Shown here in pieces: positions 53,050 to 63,300 of a stretch of DNA of 64,000 bases. Positions within the stretch are counted from its first letter, which is position 1, and the number at the start of each line of letters is the position of its first letter. A model generated the notes under the pieces. The model saw only the letters and a program-made list of their open reading frames with translations. It searched no databases and was not told the DNA's origin. Made by a program: the position numbers and the translations under genes. Source of the stretch: CATQHL01 sp965204655 (GTDB lineage Bacteria > Actinomycetota > Acidimicrobiia > Acidimicrobiales > CATQHL01); the NCBI GenBank assembly GCA_965204655.1, contig OZ241998.1, positions 992,001 to 1,056,000 of the forward strand. The letters are read 5' to 3'.

Positions 53050-56000
53050 TCAACTACTCTTACCAACTATAACATTCGGATCTACAGGCTCAATACGCCA
53101 CCCTTGCAAAACAGCGCCGCAACCCGAAGCGCTAGAAACGCTGATTATGGACACTCCATCGGCTGCAGTCTCAGCGTCATCCGCGCCAGCCTCGGCCTTA
53201 GGCTGCCAACAAGCACCCCAGACTGAGCGTATCCCGTACTCATCGGCAACAGACGTGTTCACAAGCTGGAACACCCGCGAACTCAAACGAGCGCCGCTCA
53301 CCATGCAGCTCCCCTCGCGAACCTTAGTACTCGGCTGAACAGCTTGACGAGAAACGCTGCTAACCTCAAAGCTGGTGACATACAAGCACCTGCTGGCCGC
53401 AACTTCGGTTTCTTGACTGCTCAAACTCTTCTTCCAAGAGTCCTTATCAGCCGGATTAACATTAGCAGGCATAACATAAAAATAACCCGACTCAGTAGGA
53501 CCGGACGCCGCGTTACTGAAAGGTTCGGCCTGCAGCACGTGGAACCACTGATCCTCATCATTAGGCTTATGATTATCATTAAACCGGCAGTGCTCCTGAA
53601 CAAGCGTTGTAGACTTTGGCTTGAGCGTCAAACACTTACCCGTCTTCGAATTACGCAACACAACTATCCCAGCCTCAGGCGGCGTAGTCGCGAACAGTCG
53701 CACCGCCCCATCGCCCAAAGTAACCGCGAGCTTGCATAACTCCCTGCGCCCCGGTGGCCACAACCAACTCAATGTCCCGCAGTAAGAAAACCACAACTTC
53801 TTCAACACCTCATCGCAACCATTCTCACCACCTTCTAACACGGTTTGATGCAACCCGCTGCGGATCAGATCATAACAATAATCATGAGCCTGGCAAGCCG
53901 CCAACACCCCCGACTCAAGTTCTAATGGACCTAAGAAACGATTCATTATTGCCACCGCATCACTAAGCCCCGTGCAGTCTCCTGAGGCTCTCACGACGAC
54001 TTTTCCGTGGTCCTTCTTGAGGTCGTCTTCTGTTGCCCATTCGGGGTGGTAGTAGTCTGTTGGGTTTTGGTGGCGTCTTCTTTCGCCTAGAGCTAGGAAG
54101 AGGCCGGTGGGGGGGCACATCGGGTTCTTGCCTGGGGTGAGGTCTTTACCTGCTAGGTTGGTGTTGATGTAGGTGTCTGCGTTGGCTGCTGCGCTGAACT
54201 CGCTGGGCTGGTCGCAGTCAACTAGTTCGTAGGTTATGCCGTTTCCTGCTGGGGTTTCCGTCCAAGCGTATTCGCAGTACCCGGAGGAGTCGCGGGCTAA
54301 GCTGAAGTTTGGGTTGCCTTCGCAGAACTTGTCGCTGGGTCGGCAGCCTCCTTCGGTTTCGTTGTATTCTTCGCCGCGGCCGCATTTGGGGACGCATTCT
54401 CCGTTGAGCGGGCTGTGAACTTTTCCGCTCGGACAAGGGCGCGGAACGCAACCGGAGGATCCTATTTCGTAAGTCTCTCCTGCTGGGCAGGGCATTCCTA
54501 CTGTGAACAGAGTAGAGCCGGTGCCTACCGCGTTGGTGGCAGCAACTCCCACTGAGTATAATAAGCCGTTCTTCAGAGCGGGCAGAGTGGAGGGGTAAGG
54601 CAGGCGTACGCTCCAGATCTCTTGAGACACTCCGGGGGATGTATCTAATCGCGCCTTACTCTCCGAGATGGTGGTGGATGTTTCGTGTCTTGTTCCTCCC
54701 TCATTCCAGCGCAAGGTGATTTTGTAGCTTGTAATGGGTGAGCCCCCGTCGTCGTCGTCGTCCGAGGGGGCCCTCCAAATAAACTGGAGTCCCCCGTCGG
54801 CGGAAGCCGCGTGCAGACCCCAGCGCCGGCTAGGTTTGGTGGCGCATTTTTGTGTGGCGGAGTTGTAGGGGCCTGCGCAGGGGGCGGAGGTGAGGCGGGT
54901 GTAGTCGCCTTGGCGGGCCCGGTTCCTGGCCGCTACTTCCACCCAGTAGTGCTCAGTGTTAGCAAGGCCGGTGATCGTCAACTGCGAGGCGGGGGCGTTC
55001 ACCACCCGCTCTGCGGGTGTTCCGTCGGAGCCCACTTTGTTCCATCGGACGATGTAGGAAACTATGGGGGATCCTCCTGTGGTGGAGGGGGCTTCCCAGG
55101 AGGCTGTGATGGTCCTGTTGCCGCTGGTGAGGGTGAAGTTCCGCGGTTTGCCGGGGTCTGTGAGGGTGTTGCACGCTGCTCGGGCGGTCGCGGTGCTCCC
55201 CCGGGGGCAGGGGGCTAGGGCGGCTTGAGCCCAGGGGCTGTAACCTGCCCGGTTGGCCGCTGAGACTCCAACCTCGTAACGGACATTGTTATCCAAACCG
55301 CTTAAGGTCTGCTGCCAACTCCGGAAAACAGTGCCAAAGTTCATTACCGGGGCCGCTGAATCCCAGGAGATAGTCCTAGTTTCCCAACCTTTTCTTGACC
55401 CTACTTTCCTCCACCGGAGTTCGAACCTGCTGGGGGGATCCCCCCCGTTGGAGGGGGGAGGCCCCCAAGTCAAGGAAATCGCCCCATCGCCCGCTGAGGC
55501 GGTGAAACCGCCAGGCGCGGACGGAGGCAACACGCACTTCCGCAAGCCGGGGGAATACGACTTCCCCCTAAGGCAAGAAGCAGAAGTAGCCTCCACGAAA
55601 CCCCCGCGCGTGCCGTCCTTGTACTGAGGAGCCACCCTCACATCATAGAGAACCTCTGCCTTCCAAGAAGGGAGGCGCAGACTACCTTCCGTCCAAGTCA
55701 TTACATTAACCCCATCTAAGGGAGTGAGATCCCAGAAATCGTGCCTGCCGTAATCATCATACCAAGGCATGTCCGCCCACTCCTGGGTCATACCCGATTC
55801 CCTGTACTGCCCCAAAAAGCCGGTCACCGGCGAGGCCACTAACGCAGCAGGAAGGCGGTACGACCAACTGAACCGCAAACCACCGCTGACCAACGAATCA
55901 ACGCTAGGCTCCCTTGAAGTCACACTCAAACCCCCCAAAGCCCCAGCAGAAACAGGAACGCAAACCTCCAAAGAGGGGAAATAAGCCTGCCCGGCGGGGC

Positions 56001-56196
56001 ACGGAACAGCAGACACCGCCGTAAACCTGCCCGCCCCCGCAGCGTTCCGGGGCGCCACCTGAACCTCATAGGCGACACCATTCGTCAACCCCCCAAGCGT
56101 ACTCACCCAAGTACGGGCGACAACCACAGAGCCATCCACAATCGCGTAAGTTCGCTTCCCGTCCTTCCGGCGGTGAACACGAATAAGAACGAACAA
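53050..56196 (-). CDS. Fn3-phospholipase-A2-like-lectin protein, N-terminally short
   Basis: 1048 residues. After an Fn3 half-domain (LTNGVAYEVQVAPRNAAG) come four Fn3 domains, each followed by a CPxGxxY...C motif, then a cysteine-rich stretch (KCGRGEEYNETEGGCRPS). Near 735-815 is a PLA2-like signature: SGDCTG as possible calcium loop, then ACQAHDYCYDLIRSG with the His-Asp pair near 770. The C-terminal ~200 residues look like a ricin-type beta-trefoil (GKCLTLK, QWFHVLQ, RCLYV). The protein has no signal peptide and its start overlaps junction DNA of the preceding lipoprotein, so it is a shortened copy of the larger neighbour; whether it is exported is doubtful. A large insert-free frame implies it is still under selection or recent. 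Confidence 0.82.
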   Translation of the reverse strand: MFVLIRVHRRKDGKRTYAIVDGSVVVARTWVSTLGGLTNGVAYEVQVAPRNAAGAGRFTAVSAVPCPAGQAYFPSLEVCVPVSAGALGGLSVTSREPSVDSLVSGGLRFSWSYRLPAALVASPVTGFLGQYRESGMTQEWADMPWYDDYGRHDFWDLTPLDGVNVMTWTEGSLRLPSWKAEVLYDVRVAPQYKDGTRGGFVEATSASCLRGKSYSPGLRKCVLPPSAPGGFTASAGDGAISLTWGPPPSNGGDPPSRFELRWRKVGSRKGWETRTISWDSAAPVMNFGTVFRSWQQTLSGLDNNVRYEVGVSAANRAGYSPWAQAALAPCPRGSTATARAACNTLTDPGKPRNFTLTSGNRTITASWEAPSTTGGSPIVSYIVRWNKVGSDGTPAERVVNAPASQLTITGLANTEHYWVEVAARNRARQGDYTRLTSAPCAGPYNSATQKCATKPSRRWGLHAASADGGLQFIWRAPSDDDDDGGSPITSYKITLRWNEGGTRHETSTTISESKARLDTSPGVSQEIWSVRLPYPSTLPALKNGLLYSVGVAATNAVGTGSTLFTVGMPCPAGETYEIGSSGCVPRPCPSGKVHSPLNGECVPKCGRGEEYNETEGGCRPSDKFCEGNPNFSLARDSSGYCEYAWTETPAGNGITYELVDCDQPSEFSAAANADTYINTNLAGKDLTPGKNPMCPPTGLFLALGERRRHQNPTDYYHPEWATEDDLKKDHGKVVVRASGDCTGLSDAVAIMNRFLGPLELESGVLAACQAHDYCYDLIRSGLHQTVLEGGENGCDEVLKKLWFSYCGTLSWLWPPGRRELCKLAVTLGDGAVRLFATTPPEAGIVVLRNSKTGKCLTLKPKSTTLVQEHCRFNDNHKPNDEDQWFHVLQAEPFSNAASGPTESGYFYVMPANVNPADKDSWKKSLSSQETEVAASRCLYVTSFEVSSVSRQAVQPSTKVREGSCMVSGARLSSRVFQLVNTSVADEYGIRSVWGACWQPKAEAGADDAETAADGVSIISVSSASGCGAVLQGWRIEPVDPNVIVGKSS

Positions 56197-56199
56197 GAA

Positions 56200-57330
56200 T
56201 CAATCATCCAAACCAACACCCTCCTCAGAGGCGCAGCCACCGAACAGGCACTCAGGCTCATCCCGGGGTTCGGGGCAATCCCCATGTAAAACGTCCGCCA
56301 CCCAAGCAGGGCAAGCGCCCGCATACCAGTCATCTATTCGAGTCTCGCACCCAGTATTCAAGAAACCCCGCACCTCCTCATCTTCCATTAACCGCTTAGA
56401 CAATTCCCCAAAGTCTTTATAACCCTCATAAGTCAGGTCAACTTCAAACTCTTCCGGCCAAATCCGAGCGATCTCCTCCTCAGTAATCCCTTCAAGCCCG
56501 CGATAGGGCGAACCGCTATGACCTGAAGCAAGCTTCTCAAGGGTCGGGCGGACACGAACAACAGGCAACTCCCAAAGATCATCAACCCAAACATACAATT
56601 CTTCAGCCAACGGGCGCAGCAACAGCGGCAAATCCGAACCAAACACTACTCCCCTCACCTCGCGGGCGGTCAGCAACACGCGCTTCAACGTAAGAATATT
56701 ATCCACCGGCCCGCCCTCCCAAGGCAACTCAAGCCCCCGATCCTCAACCTCCCGCTCCAAATGCCACACCCTCAAATTACCACCAACACCGTAAAGAGGA
56801 GACGGCAAAACTTTCCCAATCATCACCAATGGCAATATCATATGCGCATTCACAAGAATCCAGCACAACGCCCCCAACGACGTAGATAGATCATTCAAAT
56901 CAAAACCCCACGGATCGTCTCTCAACAATGCACGATGATAAAACGCTGAAGCAACAATCGCCTCATCAGAATAATAACTAAAATCATCAGGCCTATTATA
57001 CGACAAAGCATCCAGATACTCCAACTCCTCCTCACTGAAAACATCCTCTCCCTCAACAGTAAAAACAGAAACCCAATCGGACCAATGCAAAGAAGTCGAC
57101 GAAACCGAAGAAGCATCCCCACTACCAGCAGAAACATCCCCAGCACTAGAACCACCAGGCTCACCATCAAGCAAAGACGGCTCAACAGGCGCTGCCCGCC
57201 CCTCAGCACTCGAAGCGGGAGCGCCCCCGCCCGACTCCTCCGACGCAGCAGACACGCACCCAGCAGCCAGCAACACAACACCTGCTGCGCACGCCCACCA
57301 AACTCCCCTGACACGCTTACTGCTCAACAT
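56200..57330 (-). CDS. Array lipoprotein, family A (copy 1)
   Basis: 376 residues, intact, the lipoprotein paired with the longest protein, whose stop lies 27 bases upstream. Signal MLSSKRVRGVWWACAAGV with LLAAGC. It keeps the long Cys-containing tail (PECLFGGCASEEGVGLDD) that is non-coding after copies 2 and 4. The spacer shows HWSDWVSVFTVEGEDVFSEEELEYLDAL, which aligns with copy 8, so copies 1 and 8 form one subgroup. Confidence 0.87.
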   Translation of the reverse strand: MLSSKRVRGVWWACAAGVVLLAAGCVSAASEESGGGAPASSAEGRAAPVEPSLLDGEPGGSSAGDVSAGSGDASSVSSTSLHWSDWVSVFTVEGEDVFSEEELEYLDALSYNRPDDFSYYSDEAIVASAFYHRALLRDDPWGFDLNDLSTSLGALCWILVNAHMILPLVMIGKVLPSPLYGVGGNLRVWHLEREVEDRGLELPWEGGPVDNILTLKRVLLTAREVRGVVFGSDLPLLLRPLAEELYVWVDDLWELPVVRVRPTLEKLASGHSGSPYRGLEGITEEEIARIWPEEFEVDLTYEGYKDFGELSKRLMEDEEVRGFLNTGCETRIDDWYAGACPAWVADVLHGDCPEPRDEPECLFGGCASEEGVGLDD

Positions 57331-57357
57331 GAACTCCTCCTTGCTTTCTCTGTTCGA

Positions 57358-60300
57358 TCAACTACTCTCACCAACTATAGCAGTCGGATCTACAGGCTCA
57401 ATACGCCACCATTGCAGAACCGCGTCGCAACCCGAAGCATTAAAAACACTGACTATGGACACTCCATCGGCTGCAGTCTCAGCGTCATCCCCGCCAGCCT
57501 CGGCCTCGGGCTGCCAGCAACCGCCCCCGACCGAGCGTATCCCATACTCATCAGCAGCAGGCGTGTTCACAAGACGGAACACACGCGAACTCGAACGAGC
57601 GCCACTCACCATACAACTCCCCTCGCGAACCTCTTTGCGCGTCGAAACGCTGTCAACATACAAGCACTTGCTTCCCGCAACTTCAGTTTCTTGACTGCTC
57701 AAACTCTTCTTCCAAGATTCCTTTTCAGCCGGATTTACGTTCGCCGGCATAACATAAAAATAGCCCGCCTCGGTAGGGCCGACCGCCGCGTTGCTGAAAG
57801 GTTCGGCCTGCAGCACGTGAAACCACTGACCCTCATCATTAGGCTTATGATTACCATCAAACCGGCAGTGCTCCTGAACAAGCGTTGTAGATTTTAGCTT
57901 GCGCGTCAAACACTTGCCTGTCTGCGAATTACGCAACACCACCACCCCAGCCTCAGGAGACGTAGTCGCGGTTCGCGCTGCCGCATTGAAAGTATAAACA
58001 TCTAACTTGCACAACAACTGAGACAGCAAAGCCAATGTCCCGCAGTAAGAAATCCACAATTGCTTCAATACCTCATCGCAACCACGATCTCCACCTTCCT
58101 GCACGGTTTGATGCAACCCGCTGCGGATCAGGTCATAACAATAATCATGGGCCTGGCAAGCCGCCAACACACCCGACGGAAGTTCGACTCGAGCAACTAT
58201 AGCAATTAACTTATTCACTATTGCCACCACATCACTAATCCCCGTGCAGTCTCCTGAGGCTCTCACGACAACTCTCTCGTGTTTGTTCTCGAGATCGCTT
58301 TCTATCCCCCATTCGGGGTGGTAGTAGTCTGTGGAGTTGTCTTGCTCGCGTCTTCTTTCGCCTAAGGCCAGGAAAAGACCGGTTGGGGGACACATCGCTC
58401 TCTTGCCTATGGTGAGGTCTTTACCTACTAAGTCGGTGTTGATGTAGGTGTCTGCGTTGGCTTCCGCGCTGAACTCATCAGATTCGTTACAGTAAAGTGG
58501 AGAATAACGGATCCCGTTCCGGGGCGAAGACCAAACCCAAGAATTATACCTACAGTAACCTGAATCATAGTAACCTAAATCATCTCGGTGTTTCCAGAGG
58601 TCGGGATCTTCCCTACAGAATTTGTCAGTGGGCCGGCAGCCGCCTCTGGTTTCCTCATATACTTCGTCATCGCCGCATTTCGGCACACACTGACCGGTCA
58701 TCGTCCTCCCCAAAGGACAATTTGAAGGCGCGCAACCGGAGTATCCTGTCCCATACCTCTTCCCTGCTGGGCAGGGCATTCCTGATGTGAACGCGGTGAC
58801 GCCTTTGCCTACCGCGTTGATAGCAGCAACGTGCACTCTGTAGAATACGCCGTTCTTCAATGCGGGCAGAGTGGCTGGGGAAGGTAAGCGCAAATTCCAG
58901 ATTCTGTAAATCTTTCTGGAAGGTCTGGGGTATATAACATGTACTTTTACCTCTGGATGACTCGCTGTGACGGTGGTGGATCTTCTGTGTGTTGTTCCTC
59001 CCTCACTCCAGATCCAGGTGATTCTGTAGCTTGTTATGGAGGATCCCCCGTTGTCTAAGGGAGATCTCCAACTCAACTGGAGCCCCCCGTCGGCGGAAGC
59101 CGTACTCAGACCCTGGGCTTGATTGGGTTTGGTGGCGCATTTTTTGGTAGCGGAGTTGTAAGCGCCTGCGCAGGGGGCGGAGGTGAGGCGGGTGTAGTCG
59201 CCTTGGCGGGCTCGGTTCTTGGCCGCTACTTCCACCCAGTAGTGTTCAGTGTTAGAAAGGCCGGTGATCCTTAAATACGAGGCGGGGGCGTACACCACCC
59301 GCTCTGCGGGTGTTCCGTCGGAGCCCACTTTGTTCCATCGGACGATGTAGGAAACTACGGGGGATCCTCCTGTGGTGGCGGGGGCTTCCCAGGAGGCGGT
59401 GATGGTACTGTTGCCGCTGGTGAGGGTGAAGTTCCTGGGTTTGCCGGGGTCTGTGAGGGTGTTGCACGCTGCTAGGGCGGTCGCGTAGGCGCTCCCCTCG
59501 GGGCAGGGGGCTAGGACGGCTTGAACCCAGGGGCTGTAGCCCGCCCGGTTGACCGCTGAGACTCCAACCTCGTAACGGACAGCATTATCCAAACCGGAAA
59601 GAGTCTGATGCCAGGTCCGGAAAACAGTGCCGAAGTTCGTTACCGTGGCCGCTGAATCCCAAGGGATAGTCGTGGTCTCCCATCCTTTGGTTAACCCTAG
59701 TTTCCTCCACCGGAGTTCGAACCCGCTGGGGGGATCCCCCCCGTTGGAAGAAGGCGGCCCCCAAGCCAAGGATATCGTCGAATCGCCCGCTGAGGCGGTG
59801 AAACCGCCAGGCGCGGACGGAGGCGACACGCACTTCCGCAGGCTGGGGGAATACGACCTCCCCCTAGGGCAAGAAGCAGCGGTGGCCTCCACGAAACCGC
59901 CGCTCGTGCCGTCTTTGTACTGGGGGGCCACCCTCACATCATACAGGACGCCCGCCTTCCAAGAGGGGAGGCGCAGACTACCTTGCGTCCAAGTCATTAT
60001 ATTAACCTCATCTAGGGGAGTGAGTTCCCAGAACTCGTAACCGTAGTCATAATCATACCAAGGCATGTCCGCCCACTCCTGGGTCGTCCCCGATACCCTG
60101 TACTGCGCCAACAAGCCGCTCACCGGCGACCCCCCTCCCCCTAACGCAGCAGGAAGACGGTAAGCCCAATTGAACCCCAGACCACCGATTGAAGTCAAAG
60201 TCAAACCATCCAGGGTTCCCGCGGAAACGGGCGCGCAACCCGCCGCGGCGGGGGAATAAGCCTGCCCGGCGGGGCACGGAACAGCCGACACCGCCGTGAA

Positions 60301-63300
60301 CTTGCCCGCCCCCGCGGCGTTCCGGGCCGCCACCTGAACCTCATAGGCGACACCATTCGTCAACCCCCCAGGCGCGCTCACCCAAGTACGGGAGACAACC
60401 ACAGGGTCATCCTGCATTATGTAGGTCTGTTCTGAGACCTCCCAGGGGACGACCTCCGTTAACCAATCCCCCGACGAACCCAACTCCCGCCACCTCACAA
60501 CGAAATCCACTACCTCCCGACTAGACTCCCAAATGTAACCATCCCACCACAGTTTCCAAGCCACATTCAAACCCCCGTCCTCCGCCAACACTCTAACATC
60601 CAACAACACGTCCGGGGCGTCCACGCACCTCCCCAGGACAGCATCATAAACCTCGCCAACCTTACGAGCCTCCCCGCACGTCGCCGGCGTCACCCATGAG
60701 ATCCACCGAACCCCAACATACGCCCCATGCTGCAGCCGCGGTACAGCACCCGCCAAAGTAGTAGTCTTAATCGTAGTCGTGGCGGCAATCGTAGTCGTAG
60801 TCGTAGTGGTGGTAGTCGTAGTAGTGGGAGTCGTCGTAGTCGTAGTAGTCGTCGCCGGCGTGGTCGTAGTCGTGGTGGGAGTGGTGGTAGTCGTGGTGGT
60901 GGAAGTGGTGGTGGTGGTGGTGGAAGTGGCGGTGAGAACGGGGGGCACCCGACATAACCTGTTCTTAAGCACCCTGTGGTAATGGTAATTACGATAATAG
61001 CCGTAATCCGGGGAGCAATAGTAGCCCCGACCCGGCCAGTTCCGGTACCACCCCCGCCCTTCGTCGCGGTTCGACGTGAGCTTCGCTGTCGGGGAGGCGC
61101 TCCCTGAACGGTAAGCGCTGTCGCCCCCCCTGCCGCGCGCAGCCACCCCCACCTCATAAAGGACGCCGTTCTCTAAATCAGGCAACCACTTGAAAGCCGA
61201 GACCGGGTCATTAGAACGCTCAGAAGCCTCATCCAGGTAATAGTCCGCATCGTCGTACCCGCGCGGGGATCGCAGCAGTTCCGAGGAATAGTTCCAATCC
61301 CCGCTCCCCGATTCCCTCCACCGCAGCACATACCCCGTAACCTCCGAAGCCCCCACCGAAGGGAGATCCCAAGTCAAGAACAAGAAACCGTCCCCCCGCC
61401 AGACGCGCAAGTTCTCCGGCGCCCCCGGCGCCGACCGGACAATACAACTATTCCTAACAGCCGAATACCTCTGCCCCGCGGGACACGCAGCGCCCACAGC
61501 CGAAGCATAAGAGCCGGTCCCAGCCGCGTTAACCGCCGCCACCCCCACCTCATAAACAGTCCCGTTCACCAACCCCCCGATGTCGTACTCCCACACCTCC
61601 GCGGGCTTACCATCCGGGTTCAAGTCCAGCACCCCAGCAGAACGCTTAACCACAACAGGGGTCCAAACGCCCGAAGAACCCCGAACCCTCCACCGCAGTC
61701 TGAAAGACTCCGCCTGCCCGAACCCCGCATCCGCATAATTCGCACTAGGCCAAACCGCCGCAGCATACCCCCAACTAACCTTCACAGAACCAACACCAGA
61801 CACCACCCCATACACAGTCGGAGGCGCAGGCACACCAACACAACCCCCCAAAACACTCGAACGAACAAACCCCACAACAGAACAAGCCGCCGTCGTAGTC
61901 GTGGTACTCGCAGCCGCCGTCGTAGTTGTAGTAGTCGTAACCGCCGTCGTAGTGGTGGTGGCAGCAGTAGTCGTAGTAGTAGTAGTAGCCGCCGTTGTAG
62001 TGGTGCTGGTTGTTGTTGGAGTGGGGGTGCGGCAGCCTGCCGGGGTGGCGGGCTTGCCTGGAGGGCAGGGCACGCCTGCAGCCATGCGAGAAAGGCTGCT
62101 GCCAGCCTCGTTCTCCGCTGAAACGCCCACCCTGTAAAACACTCCATTAACCAAACCCGTTATACTGTGCACCCGGTAAACTCTAGAAGAACCAGGCAAA
62201 CCGAAAGAGACCGCGTCTCCTACACGCACTCTCTTGACGCTCCACTCAGAAGCGCCCTCCCTCCGCCACTGCACGCTGTAAGCCACCAGAGGAGAACCGC
62301 CATCAGAAACAGGGTCTTCCCAGAGCACGCTCAACGCCCCATCCCTCGACACAGCACGCACCCACCGAGGCAACGAAGGCTTACCCACACAACCCTTCCA
62401 AGCACGCGAAAACACCTTCCCCGGCACACAATACGGAGCCAAAGTCGTCGTCGTTGTCGCACCCCCAGCAGCAGTAGTCGTCGTAGTCGTAGTTGTAGTT
62501 GTGGTCGTGGTCGCCGCGGGGGCGGCGCAGGCGGAACCGGTGTCTCTCTGCCCAACCGGGCAGGGGCGGGCGCTCACAGTGGTTTCGGGGCTTTTCCCCG
62601 CCTCGTTGCGGGCGGAAACGCCGAACTCATAGAGCGTCCCGTTCGTGAGGTTCGTGAACGTGTACGCGAACGCGTAAGAACGCAACACAGGCAAAGCCAC
62701 CAAACGAATCCCCCCCACCGGCAAGCGCAGCGTCTCCCAAGACCCCGAAGGGGAAACCCTCCAACGCAACTCATACGCCTGAACGGGCGCCCCGCCGGTT
62801 GAAGACGGGAAACGCCAATACACAGTCAACGCACCACCACCACCAACAGCGACCACACTCCTAGGAACCGACGGCACACCAACACAACGACCCAACACCC
62901 TAGACAACACCAAAGGAGACGAACACGACGGAAGCGTAGTCGTCGTAGTAGACGTCGTCGTAGTCGTAGCCGCCGTCGTCGTGGTTGTGGTGGTGGCCGC
63001 CGTCGTAGTCGTGGTGGTCGTGGTTGTAGGGGTGAGGACGCAGGAGGTTCCGTTATAATGCTGCCCTGTTGCGCAGGGCGCTCCCGCTGCGGCGGCGTAA
63101 GCGCTCAACCCGGCGGCGTTGCGCGAGGCCACCCCCACTTCGTAGACTGTGCCGTTCACCAAACTAGAAATCGTGTGAGAGTAGGACTTGAAAGTTAATG
63201 ACCCCAATGTGTAAGAGGTCCCGCCGCTCGCGCTCGCAGAGGTCGTTGACCACGTATCGGTGGAACCTCTGCGCCGCCACCGAAGCGAATAGCCCTCCAC

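Noticed and set aside
60779..60982. Val/Gly-rich frame suggesting a membrane peptide
   Set aside because: It is the antisense reading of a poly-threonine linker.
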